From: Muricea muricata
Taxonomy: Eukaryota > Cnidaria > Anthozoa > Malacalcyonacea > Plexauridae
Length of the DNA: 64,000 bases
Reading direction: 5' to 3'
Assembly (NCBI GenBank): GCA_963855995.1
Contig: OY979730.1
Coordinates: 2,170,501-2,234,500 of the forward strand
This document shows, in pieces, positions 24,120-35,151 of the stretch. Numbering within the stretch: position 1 is the first letter of the stretch; the number at the start of each line of letters is the position of its first letter. A program made the position numbers and the translations under genes. Under the pieces are notes generated by a model that saw only the letters and a list, made by a program, of their open reading frames with translations, did not search any database and was not told where the DNA came from.

Positions 24120-26335
24120 TAATTTAATAATAAACTATAGAAAATTTATCAGCTGTCCGATTGCTGTTGTCTGTTCCACGGTTGCCATGTTATATAGAGT
24201 CATTTTGAAATGTCTCATTTTGATTGTCATTTTTTCGTTAATAATGTTCATCGAATATTATCTTCTCATGATATTAATTTTCTTCAAATGTTGTCCTCTT
24301 GCTATCAATCTTCCGTATTTGTAATTGTATTGCTCCATAGTAAGGGATAATCAACTCGAAATTCAAATAAACTCTAAAGCGGGTATTTAGAAGAAGAATT
24401 GTGCAAAGGAATATCGTGTTACACAGCTACCAACGAGATAAGAAAACGTAAATATTATGAGGAAAATAAAGAAAATAAAATCTAAATATTCATTTATAGT
24501 GGAGACTGGAGTACCAGTTTTAATTGACATTGCTTCATTAATGTTTCCAATGTTTAAACTGATTCTTCCCATGATATTAATTTTCTTCAAATGTTTTCCT
24601 CTCACAAACAGTCTTCCATAATTGTAATCGTTTTCCTCCATAGCTACGTTTGACAACCATTTCGAAGTACAAAGAAACTATACAGAAGGTACTTAGTACA
24701 GGAAAAATGGAATACCATGTCACGTAGTTACCAACGAGATAAGAAAGCGTAAATAACCAAAGGAAAATGAAAAAAAAAAGAAAATTTAGATATTCATTTA
24801 TACTGGAAGGCGCAGTACCCATTTTAATTGCAATCCTTCATTAATGTCTCCAATGTTCATCAGGCATTATCTTCAAATGGTCCAAATTTTCTTTAAATTT
24901 TCCCTCTCACAATCAATCTTCCATTATTAACGTTTGCTCCATAGTAATGTTTGATGCGTGGACTTCAAAACTTATTTACTATTTATTAAAATATTTACAT
25001 ATGTTTAATCATTATTATACTATCTAAAGTTTATCAGCTGTCCGCCGCTATTGTCTCTTCCACAATTTTAAAGTTCCGTAAAGAGTTAATATGAAATGGT
25101 CCACTTTTATTGTCATTCCTTCATTAGTATTTCCAATGTTCAATACACGCTCTTCTCATGATCCTAATTTTCTTCAAATGTTTTCCTCTCACAAACAGTC
25201 TTCCAAATTTTTAATCATTTTGCTCTATAGTTAAGTTTGAAAACCATTTCGAAGTACAAAGAAACTATACAGAAGGTACTTAGTAGATGAAAAATGGAAT
25301 AACATTTCACGTAGTTACCAACGAGATAAGAAAGCGTAAATAATCAAAGAGAAGTGAAGAAAGGAAGATTTAGATACTCATCTATGCTGGAATGCGCAGT
25401 ACCCATTTCAATTGCCATTCCGTCATTAATGTTTCCAATGTGCATCAGGCATTATCTTCTCACGATCCTTTTCCCTCTCAAAATCAATTTTCCATTATTA
25501 TCGTTTGTTCCATAGTAACGTTTGATGCGTGGACGTAACTGTTGACTATTATTATTACTTAACTATTTACTATTTATTAAAATATTTACATGTCTAAAAT
25601 TATCAGCTGTCCGATCGCTATTGTCTGTTACATGAAATGTTCCATCTTTATTGTCAATCATTCATTAGTATTTTCAATGTTCATGTAGCACCCTTTTCGT
25701 CATATTAATTTTCTTCAAATATTTTCCTCTCACAATCAATCTTCCACAATTGTTATCATTTTGCTCCGTAGTTGGGTTTGATAATCAGAATTTAAGAATG
25801 AAGTAAAGGAATATCATGTCATGTACTTACTAACGAGATAAGAAAACGTAAATAATCAAAGGCAAATGAAGAAAAGAAAATTTAGATATTCATTTATAAT
25901 GGAAGCCGGAGTACCCATTTTAATTGCCATTCCTCCATTAATGTTTCCATGTTCAACAGATTCATTTCATGATTCTAATTTTCTTCAAATGTTTTCCCTC
26001 TTTAAATCAATCTCCCATCTTGTTATCGTTTTGCTTAATTATCATTGATTATCAATTTGCTCATTATCACATTCCTTCACTAATGTTTCAAATGTTCATC
26101 AGACAGTATCTTCTTATGATCCTAATTTTCTTCAAATGTTTCCCTCTTACAATCAATCTTCCATCTTGTTATCTTCTTGCTTAATCATCACATTTGCTCA
26201 TTATCACATTCCTTCACTAATGTTTCCAATGTTTATCAGACATCTTCTCATAATCATATTTTTTTCCAATGTTTTCCCTCTCATAATCAACCTTCTATCA
26301 ACCAAGTTTGCTCCATAGCCAAGTTTGATAATTTT
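24120..26335. repeat. Degenerate satellite, about 300-bp units paired into a 587-bp period
   Basis: The block AATTTTCTTCAAATGTTTTC recurs near 24270, 24572, 24872 (diverged), 25160, 25703, 25970 and 26115. ACCAACGAGATAAGAAA (or a one-base variant) recurs at about 24429, 24729, 25316 and 25829. GAAGTACAAAGAAACTATAC recurs at 24664 and 25251, 587 bp apart. Units alternate between two subtypes, the mark of a higher-order repeat. No coding potential. Confidence 0.85.
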
Positions 26336-26714
26336 AAAGCAGACACGTACTAGAAGAGTTAAGTGAACAAAGATCATATAGATTGGAATACAACTGAAGG
26401 AAGGGCCCGAATTTGAAAGAACAAGGTATCAGTGACAGAATATCATCAAGGCTGCCAGTAAGACATGAAAACGTTCAAAAGAAAATGAAGGGAAGAACGG
26501 GAGGTCTGTGTTCTCTTAAGTTAATAAAGCAAGCCAGAGTACTCGAAGCAAACCTTTAAATTCCAAAAATAATTTTGTGCATATGATTGTATATGACAAA
26601 GTGCTGTAAAGGACAGTTACAATACGAAGACATGACAACACAACACAATACGATCGCAAGCGCGCGCAGGGTAAGTGTGAATCCGTGACGTCACCCCATC
26701 CACAACCTCATCCC

Positions 26715-26946
26715 TCATGTCTCGCTGTTTTATTATTAAAAACCTGCCTGCCTACCTGCCTGTCTAAGCTAGCTAAAGGCCATTTTCCATTACGATCGCT
26801 TTGCCGCATGTGCGGAGCGAGCTATGAATATCTGCCACGCCTAGTGCGGGCATCAAAACAACGCAGGCTTCGCCCGTACATGCAAATAGATCAAAATGGA
26901 AAATGGCCTGAATTCACGACCGTATCATTAAAACAGCGAGACATGA
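26715..26946. mobile_element. 232-bp MITE-like element
   Basis: TCATGTCTCGCTGTTTTA at the left end pairs with the reverse complement at the right end. An inner pair AGGCCATTTTCCATT / AATGGAAAATGGCCT follows. The centre has GC-rich partly paired text (GCCGCATGTGCGGAGC). No coding capacity. Confidence 0.72.
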
Positions 26947-28640
26947 AACCATAACCACACCAACCACCACACAAGCCAATGGAACGGTAGCGCAGACGCA
27001 GCGTAGCGCAATATACAATATACAACAACGATAAACAACAAAATATACTGCACATCACTTTTTCATATAACCATATGTAAAAATATTTTTGGTCCTATAA
27101 AAGATCTCGAAAATCGAAAATCTTAGAAGTAGAAGTGAGAATATATTGAAACATAAATTCATCAAGTTCTTTATTCTTAAAGAGAAAAAGCCAGGATGCA
27201 TTCAAACAATCAATACAACGATAATGACGGATGTAATCACAGGTAGATCATAGTACAACTGAGGAAGTACGAGTTTAGAGTTGAAAGAAACAAGGTGTCG
27301 GTGAAAGGATAATATGGGACGTTGTTGACAAATAGGACGCAGTAATAAAGAAGATAGTGAAACTGTGAAAGGATGATGAACCACTACTGAATTTAACGAA
27401 TTATTGGCAAAAAATGGGAAAATAAGTCATTATTGTCTGAGTATGGAAAACGCTGACTGACTGGTTTAAAATCGGGAAGAAAATGATAAATAAATAAGAT
27501 TGTATTTTAATTCAAGAACCATTGATCAGAATGAGAGACGAATTGCGGTAACAGATATGGTAACATGAAGTAATCCTTTGGTAACCTTTGGTAATCCTTT
27601 GGTCACCTTTGGTGTAGCGAAGATAATTTGACATCTTTCAATCATACCACAATAGAATTTGGAGAGTTATTGGTAAAGCAAATGGTAAAATAGGAGATGA
27701 TTGTCAAAGTATGGAAACTCTGACTGACCGCGGTTACAAAGAAAGGAATTCAGGAACCATCGATAGGGAAAATTAATTTTGGAATTTAGAGACAAATTGC
27801 GGTAATAAATGTGACAAGGTAAAGTAATCACTTGGTAACCAGATTACGTGTTGGTACATGGTAATTTCATGTGTTTAAGAGAAGAAAGCAGCCGTTCAGA
27901 AAGGAACAAGAAATTAACGAAAGGGTCAGGACGCGGCTAATACGGAAGAAAGGGAAAATGTTGTAAACCACTTTAGCGAATTATTGATACAGCAAAATAG
28001 CAGATGATTGTTTGCGTATGAAAATTCTGACTGACTTGTCCAAAATCAGGAAGAAAACGATGAATCCATAAGGAACTATTGATCATGCGGGAAACGTGTA
28101 CTTTAAATTATGACTTTAGAAACGACTTTCAGCAACAATAATGGTAACGTTAAGCAATCATTTGGTAATCAGATATACGTCTTGATGGATGGTAATTTCC
28201 AACGAGTAGCGAAGAAATTAATTGACATCTTCAAACCATTGATAAGAATCTTCTAAAGAATCGTATGTCTTTCTTTATTGTTCGCTGTCCGTTCATGATT
28301 AGCTATTATTTTATTATTATATCATGCATTTATGTTTTTTATTATTACCTCTAACCCTAAATATCTGACGAGCCCGGGACCCAGGGTTCCAGTACTTAAT
28401 GCCTTCAAAACATGCACTTATCTAAAATATTTTAGGACGAAAAATCAATGCGTACAGAGAAAGTAAACCTCCAAAACAATTGCTCAGCTAAATATTTGCA
28501 CCTGAAAGAAAAGTAACATAAGTTGGAGCGAAAGATGATGGAAAATGACACCCGTTTTCACTTGTTTTGTACTCGTTTTTAATGCTTTGAAAAATACCAG
28601 TTTTATTAGTTTTGTGGTAACAGCACGAAAACTTATTATT
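26947..28640. repeat. Gene-free stretch with a degenerate tandem repeat of about 280-300 bp
   Basis: Between about 27390 and 28270 three units share AATTATTGGCAAA / GGAAAA / GATTGT / GTATGGAAA / CTGACTGA in order (starts near 27395, 27665 and 27975). A short GGTAACCTTT array lies near 27580-27615. Text near 26410 and 27290 is similar (ACAAGGT-TC-GTGA), linking this region to the preceding satellite. Confidence 0.55.
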
Positions 28641-28678
28641 GCAAAGCTTTCGATCCCTAAGCTCAGATCTTCATCAGT
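28641..28678 (-). ncRNA. Hammerhead-ribozyme-like core motif
   Basis: On the minus strand CTGATGA (28671-28677) is followed by AGATCTGAGCTTAGGGATC and then GAAA (28648-28651), the order of the hammerhead core (CUGANGA, helix II, GAAA), then GCTTTGC which could form a tiny helix III. The base after that mini-helix is not the U a cleavage triplet needs, so activity is doubtful. A close relative lies at 52325-52363. Similar motifs are established in Penelope-like element termini. Confidence 0.35.
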
Positions 28679-28770
28679 ATACTAATACATTATTGCGACT
28701 AATAGATTTACGCAGTGTTTCCACAAAATTATGCTGTGACTTTTAATCAACATGCAAACAATTAGTATAG

Positions 28771-28929
28771 GTAATAGTATAATTTCGAGTGCAATTACGG
28801 ATAAACAAGCACGAGTGAGTTTTTAAAAACTGCAAAATAGCACGAGTCCGAAGGACGAGTGCTATTTGCGGTTTTTAAAAACTCACGAGTGCTTGTTTTC
28901 CGTAACTGCACGAGAAATTATACTATTAC
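28771..28929. mobile_element. 159-bp foldback with about 72-bp arms
   Basis: GTAATAGTATAATTTCGAGT...ATAGCAC pairs with GTGCTATTTGCGG...ACTATTAC with few mismatches. The tip is GA-GTCC-GAA-GGAC-GAG, again a mini-hairpin between GA dinucleotides. Non-coding; no clear target duplication. Confidence 0.9.
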
Positions 28930-29228
28930 TTATTAATAATATAAAAAGGAAATGTCCAAACAAACATTTTGTACCTACAACTTCGCATTATGCAAGTGCA
29001 CTCATTCTCGAATTTCTTCGCTTAAAAAATTCATGTTTACAAAAGCCACGGCTAAAAGTTTTATGTACAAAGTTCCAGCATACTTTAGAGTTTGTTTTGT
29101 GATCATAATTGTCAGAGAAGAATCCCAAGTTGTGTTGAAATTTCGACGAAATCTTTAAGCAAACGTGAAAATTCGGCCGCCATATTTTTGGTTTTTCAGC
29201 GAGTAAATCCCATCGCTCAAAGAGCTTA

Positions 29229-29352
29229 TTACAGATTTTTGCACGGTTGTTACAGATTTTTGCACTGTTGTTACAGATTTTTGCACTGTTGTTACAGATT
29301 TTTGCACTGTTGTTACAGATTTTTGCACTGTGTTACAGATTTTTGCACTGTT
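29229..29352. repeat. 21-bp minisatellite, about six units
   Basis: TTACAGATTTTTGCACTGTTG repeated head to tail; the fifth-to-sixth interval is shortened. The sequence reads open in several frames, which explains the overlapping open frames here. There are no spacers, so it is not a CRISPR-like array. Confidence 0.92.
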
Positions 29353-29495
29353 CTGGGTGATGTTTGGGATTAACTGCACTCGAATCAACTAATCACAGCC
29401 CAGAAACATTTCCTTGTATATTATTATTCACTTTATAGCTTTTATGAATATCATCTCCGCTAACTTTGGCACCGTCTTTTTACACATCAAACAAC

Positions 29496-29727
29496 AGACC
29501 TTACCCATAATGACGTCATTTAGTAGTTAAGCGAGTAAAACTACTTAAATATGGCAATATTGTTAATTTTTAGGTCCTTATTTGTCCAGGACATTAAATG
29601 AAACAAATAATTTAACATATTTGTTTCCCAAATAATCTTTTTGTTACTTAAACCATTCAATTATATTGGCACATTTAAATAGTTTTACATGCTTAACTAC
29701 TAAATGACGTCATTATGGGTATGGTCT
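29496..29727. mobile_element. 232-bp MITE with about 65-bp ends carrying TGACGTCA
   Basis: AGACC(T/A)TACCCATAATGACG... at both ends in inverted orientation, continuing through TTTAGTAGTTAAGC. Each end holds a CRE-type TGACGTCA octamer. The loop is AT-rich and non-coding. No target duplication is evident. Confidence 0.85.
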
Positions 29728-30721
29728 ATTGAAGTACTTTTTTCTTGGTATATTTTATCAATGCATAGCGCGACTTTCCGCATGAGGAGCTTGGTAAACG
29801 GTACAGTCACATTTTTAATAGGCAAATCACTAAGACGACCAGATTTTAAAAAACCCACTTCACACCACCCCCTCTATGTACACTAAAAAATATCGCCAAT
29901 TTTGACCTCGTTTTACCACAAGAATATTTAATTTCAACATGTCTCAGTTTCTTTTCATCTGTTATAGTTTTGATATTTGTAATAATAATAATGTCGATAT
30001 ACCTATAGTACTCAGGAGCCAAATCTGTCTTTTTATCAAAGGTTAGTAACATTTTACATAATTCCAAACACGTAAAAGACCTTTCTATTAATTACGTCAT
30101 CCCCAGGTAACAACAAGGCTGGCAGACCCACCAATAGTCAGCAGTACCACTGCCTCGCTTTCCACATAGTTGTGACGTAATTACAAGAAGGACCTATTAA
30201 GACACACTATATTCAGACTTCATACCTTTCTCGCTAGCAAGTTCCATTTTGTCAAGGTTTCTAATTTTAATTTCCTGAATTACGTACTTCGACATCATAT
30301 CGTGAGGTGCAAATGCTCTCATATCACTACAAAATATAACGATGAAAACAATTATTGCTTGTTTAATAACAAATACATTTCAATTTTTCATTCAGATTTC
30401 AGTTCATAGCGTGCCAAGATAAAAAAGGGTATTCTTTTACGTTTTGATCACCACAAATGTTCCGTTCTCTGATCCCAGTCCTAAATTCGTGATGAGATCA
30501 AATGTGGAAAATTCGTGACTCGTAAAATGAAAGAACAACTATAAGAAAGTACGCGCAAAAGAAGATATGGTGACTTTTTGCCCTTCGCAGACCATGACGT
30601 TTTCTGTAATCCATTACAGTACATAAACACAAAAAAAAAATGAAATCGATTTGATGGATATAATAAATAATTTGGATAAACGAGGATCGAGGGACCCCGA
30701 TATTTGTAACAATTTTCATTC
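29728..30721. other. Gene-free AT-rich stretch
   Basis: No supported gene. From about 30628 to 30718 it carries text duplicated at 31067-31155 (TGAAAT-GATTTGAT-GATATAATAAAT), part of a local direct repeat that also includes the SINE copies. Confidence 0.4.
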
Positions 30722-30832
30722 ACTATACTCTTTTCACATGAGGACTGGGTTCGAGTCCAACTAACTGGGGATCAAACTCGGAACCTTAGAGGTGAAAGCC
30801 GAGTGGTCGGACCACTTCACCACCGAAGCCCC
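30722..30832 (-). mobile_element. tRNA-derived SINE, head fragment (copy 1)
   Basis: On the minus strand the sequence starts GGGGCTTCGGTGGTGAAGTGG, matching the tRNA acceptor strand and RNA polymerase III A box (TGGTGAAGTGG), with a decayed B box (GAGTTTGATCC) about 45 bases on. Downstream it shares TTGGACTCGAACCCAGTCCT with copy 2, then stops. It lacks a tRNA fold with a CCA end, so it is not a tRNA gene. Confidence 0.65.
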
Positions 30833-30834
30833 AA

Positions 30835-31005
30835 TGTGATTATATCATGTGATATGACTAATAAATTATTGAAAGACAGATGCAGACCAGAAGTATTATT
30901 AAACTATGGTAGGTAAAAACTGACCTAACCACCCCCACCTGCCCACGCATCCAACCCAACACTCTCCATTCCACCCTATATTTCTCTGAATTACAGTACA
31001 TAAAC
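30835..31005. repeat. Direct repeat, copy 1 of two
   Basis: About 165 bp starting GTGATTATATCATGTGATAT recurs at 31680-31838 with few changes, about 845 bp downstream. Each copy follows a SINE, so the SINE plus flank was duplicated as one unit. Confidence 0.8.
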
Positions 31006-31420
31006 ACAAATTACAGTATTATAAATTAGTATTAAATTATAGTACAGTGAATTACAGTACATAAACACAAAAAAAATGAAATAGATTTGATTGATATAAT
31101 AAATAATTTGGATAAACGAGGATCGAGAGACCCCGATATTTGTAACAATTTTCATCTTGATATCCGTATTCTTTAATACTTTTTCTTACATCTTATATAA
31201 AAAAAGTGTTTACTGACAAATGGATTACTGAAAAGTTCCTGAAACCAGGATTCCTAGAATTCCAGTGAATTGCTCAAAACGGCAAATTCTGTTTATATAG
31301 TTTCAGATAGTGAAAGATCCCATTTTCCGCTTTTACCTGGACTAGCGACGCTGGTAAGCTAGCCCAGTTAGTTAGGTTTGCACTGCATACAAGCTTGTCA
31401 TAATATAATTGCTATTTCCT

Positions 31421-31678
31421 ATGTTTTTTTTATTAACTAAGCCACAAGGGCAGGGTCACCACAACAGCGTGAGCCAATTACTGTGGGCCCATATTACTTA
31501 TCCCACCCTGTCAACATTCCCTGTGGGAGGAAACCGGAGTACCCGAAGAAAACCCACGACTTTCGGCAGAGCGTTGACTATACTCTTTTCACATGAGGAC
31601 TGGGTTCGAGTCCAACTTACTGGGGATGACCTTAGAGGTGAAAGGCGAGTGGTCTGACCACTACACCACTGAAGCCCC
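31421..31678 (-). mobile_element. tRNA-derived SINE, near full length (copy 2)
   Basis: The minus strand reads GGGGCTTCAGTGGTGTAGTGG (A box TGGTGTAGTGG), a B-box region shortened by a deletion, then TTGGACTCGAACCCAGTCCT, then a core with GGGTACTCCGGTTTCCTCCC, ending in AATAAAAAAAACAT at about 31421-31437. The head, body and A-rich tail order is that of a tRNA-SINE. The core motif is of a type seen in SINEs of other aquatic animals; the family name is not assigned. Confidence 0.72.
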
Positions 31679-32349
31679 TATGTGATTATATCATGTGATA
31701 TGACTAATAAATTATTGAAAGACAGATGCAGACCAGAAGTATTATTAAACTATGGTAGGTAAAAACCTAACCACCCCTACCTGCCCATGCATACAACCCA
31801 ACACTCTCCATCCCACCCTATATTTCTCTGAATATGGGCCACAATTATCACAAACGTAGTAGGCAACATACTGAATGATTTCCCTTAAACAACCACTTGC
31901 CCCCCTTCCACCACTACCCCTTCTTACCTAAACCCACAGCCCTGGCTAGTCCCACTGCATCCTGCAGGATGGTTACTTGCCAGAATATGAATGGCTATTT
32001 TTGCCCACTTGATAGTATAATGCCATATGACTGATTGAATATTATGAGCTTAATAATAGCTTAATAAAAAACAATACAGCTTAATAAAAAACAATTTCCA
32101 GGGGGGGATTCCCTAAATGACCAAAGCTTGACAAGTTTAGTCAAACAACATTGAAAATAATATAGAAAAGAATATCCGCTCATACCATGAATATATATAC
32201 CCACATCTATGCCAGCACAATCATGGTCTCCGTCCATGTAACCTCACTGCCTCTCTGTCACTCCCTTTGCCCAACCTTATCTCTCCCATCCCAATCTCTA
32301 ACCTCTTGAATATGGGTCATCCTGACAATATATATACAACCCATCCTGA

Positions 32350-32459
<110 letters not shown>

Positions 32460-32462
32460 ATG

Positions 32463-32641
32463 TATCACAAACTAAACTTTGTAAATTCAAAATATTTTTT
32501 ATTATATTCACATCCCAACGTTTCGGGGCATGCCCCTTCTTCAAGGATGAATATCATCCTTGAAGAAGGGGCATGCCCCTAAACGTTGGGATGTGAATAT
32601 AATAAAAAATATTTTGAATTTACAAAGTTTAGTTTGTGATA
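32463..32641. mobile_element. Near-perfect 179-bp palindrome (foldback)
   Basis: The arms 32463-32550 and 32554-32641 (88 bp each) are reverse complements with one obvious mismatch (TTTCGGGG against TTTAGGGG), around a three-base centre ATA. Flanks are TA-rich on both sides, suggesting insertion into the (TA)n tract. Each arm holds GGGGCATGCCCC, itself a palindrome, next to AAACGTT. Read from the centre outward, CTTGAAGA / GGGGCATGCCCC / GAAACG is similar in layout to a hammerhead core, with one extra base. No protein is encoded. Confidence 0.93.
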
Positions 32642-32761
32642 TATTTATATTGATAATGGTATTAAACTTATTTGGAGAGGGGTTTGTGATATACTTATCT
32701 CATTCCTACCACCTCCTTCTCACCCCCCCCCAAAAAAAAAACACAAAAAAATTACAACTCT

Positions 32762-34770
32762 GTGCAAGGAATTTGGCACGAATATATTTTGTACACTGAA
32801 ATGCAACAACTTCAAATGCAGAACTTCAAAGACAAAGGCTCTAGTTTCAATTCTTCGCTAAAAATACCTTAATTGTACAAATTTGGTTGAATTTGACTAA
32901 ACAACCCCTTCCTAACCTTTGTAGTTAAAGTACAAAAATATTTGTTAAAGTCATTCTTAAAGTATGCATTAAAGTCAGTCGGCAAAGTTATAAACACATT
33001 TGGTCGTCTGTTTGCTTTCGGCCAGTTCTGCCGCTTCGGTTGCAGTCAAAAGCAAGCGGAATATTCATTATTGGCCAATATATTGTAAAAAAACCATCTA
33101 CAAATTTTCGTCAAATACATTAAATAACCATTTTCTAAACTTTGTAGTCCTTTAAAAAAGATACTAATTTAAAAAGTGCAAAATATTTGTTAAAATATGC
33201 TTACATGTAAACGTGCAATTTCGGTCTGTCAAAAGAAAAAACCCAGAAAAACTGAATTACTGAATGAATTGTATAAATTTTCGTTAATGTACGCTAAATA
33301 ACCATTTTCTAAGCCTTGTAGTCCTTGCAAATAAAGTAAAAGGCCAAAATATTTGTTATAAAGCATGCTTAAATCTCAGTTGTCAAAGTTATAAATAATA
33401 TACATCTGCGACCTTCGTATTCGATTTCGGGCTGTCAAAAACCAAAAATAACTCGCTAAAAATACCTCAATTGTACAAATTTTTGATAAAATACGCTAAG
33501 TAACCATTTCCTAAGCTTTTTAGCCGTTAGAAATAAAGTAAAAGGCCAATGTTGTTCAGGAATGCTTTAATATTCAGTTGTCAAAATTATAAAATTAATA
33601 CATTTGGCCTCCTTCGTGCATTCAACCAGTACTGGGTTGTGAAAAACCAGAAAATATTCGCTAAAAATACCCAAGTTATACAAAATTTCGCTAGGTTACG
33701 CTAAATAAGCATTCCCAACATCTTGTAGTCGATAAAAAGAAAGGAAAAAGTCGAAACCTTGTTGATAAACCTTGTTTAAAAAGTCTTCAAAGCGAACACA
33801 TGTGACCGTCTTCGTGAATTCGGTACCGCCGCTTTGGCGTGTAAAAATCGCAAAATTTGACAAAAAAAGAACAACTTTCATAAATTATTACCTGTAATGG
33901 GGGAACACCTGTTATACCACTTCTTTCTTGTTTTTTTCCGCCTTCTGTAAGATTGTTTTACCGGTTTTTTTTATGATTGAAGGCACAGATGGTTGAATTA
34001 GACGTGTGGCCATCAAAAATCTTATTTCTTGTTCCCGCTTCAGCGCTCAAATCGACCGTTGATTGGTTACTCACATTAATAACTTAATTAGCTATATTTT
34101 TCTATATTCGCTCATGTGAAATACGGTCAATTACGTCTAAATGATGAAATATTAATTATAATTGATTTATATTTTAAATTAATCAGTCAAATGTTACTTT
34201 GAACATTGCAAAATGAAGTTTGATAAACCTAGAAGTATTGAACTATGCTATGATTTTACCCAGCACCTACCCCCTACCCCTACCCTCATTCCAACCTCCT
34301 TTTCCCTGAATAGGTCTCATTTCATGAAAAAAAAATCAACCAATAAAATTAAAATTTTACCGATGTTCCCCTGTCTTCTCCAGACCAGATTTTACTACTA
34401 TCTAGCACCCCCCCCCTACCTCGACCCCTACCCATCTAGACTTCAATCCCTCTGGAAAGGTCTCCTTTCCTTTCATAAAAAATAACTCTGAGCACTTCAT
34501 CATAACTCTCCAAAATTTCATCTATTACAAGGCTATGATAAGCAACAAACTGACCATGAATAATTTACACCCTCACTGCTCCTCCCCTATACCAGTAAGT
34601 CTATGCACCCCTCATGTTGAATCACAAAACCTCTAAAATTTTACACTTTGCTTTAAATACAATATTTTCTGTCAAATATTTATTCGATATATCTATGAAA
34701 ACATCAAAACAGAGTGCTAAACACAATTATATGGCTGTCCCATCTCACCCTATATCTCTCTATATCAAAA

Positions 34771-34868
<98 letters not shown>

Positions 34869-35151
34869 TCCTTCCAAATTCCAATTACACTGCACGCCCC
34901 CCTCCAACCTCCTTCCTAACTAGAACTGCCACTACAAACCCACCACCTTTGCCCAACTTATTCAATACTGTATCTCCCAGCTAAACCTCTAATTCCTTGA
35001 ATATGGGTCAAAATTATTACAAAGCTATGTAGGCTACAAACTAAATTATTATCTCAACACCTATCTCCCCCTCCTACATAATCATCTCATTCCTGCCACC
35101 TCCCTCTCCTCCCCCCAAAAAAAAAACCCCACAAAAAATCAAAACAACACA
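32762..35151. repeat. 2.4-kb tandem repeat, unit 1
   Basis: Starts GTGCAAGGAATTTGGCACGA; the same text opens unit 2 at 35152 and a third, cut-off unit at 37509 (periods 2390 and 2357 bp). Landmarks in the same order include the CATTCCCAACATCTTGTAGT block, the ATGAAGTTTGATAAACCTAG block, C-rich text and a TA tract (34775-34867). The left third is built from five subrepeats of about 190-210 bp around AAATAACCATTTTCTAA...TTTGTAGTCCTT. No supported gene. Confidence 0.92.
34775..34867. repeat. (TA)n microsatellite in unit 1
   Basis: About 93 bp of pure TA. The matching site in unit 2 (37202-37221) has only about 20 bp, which accounts for most of the unit length difference and shows recent expansion or contraction. 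Confidence 0.97.

Noticed and set aside
29229-29352. CRISPR-like array
   Set aside because: Units are contiguous without spacers and the region is eukaryotic.
29155-29388. TVQKSVT repeat protein on minus
   Set aside because: Follows from the 21-bp minisatellite; frame also open on the other strand; no splice or start context.
30722-31678. Two tRNA genes on minus
   Set aside because: A box present but the B box is decayed and the cloverleaf incomplete; body and A-rich tail show SINEs.
33696-33881. 61-residue minus frame repeated at 36125-36310
   Set aside because: Near-identical because the 2.4-kb unit is duplicated; no coding signature.
34704-34923. Open frames on both strands of 67-69 residues
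   Set aside because: Translation of a (TA)n tract.
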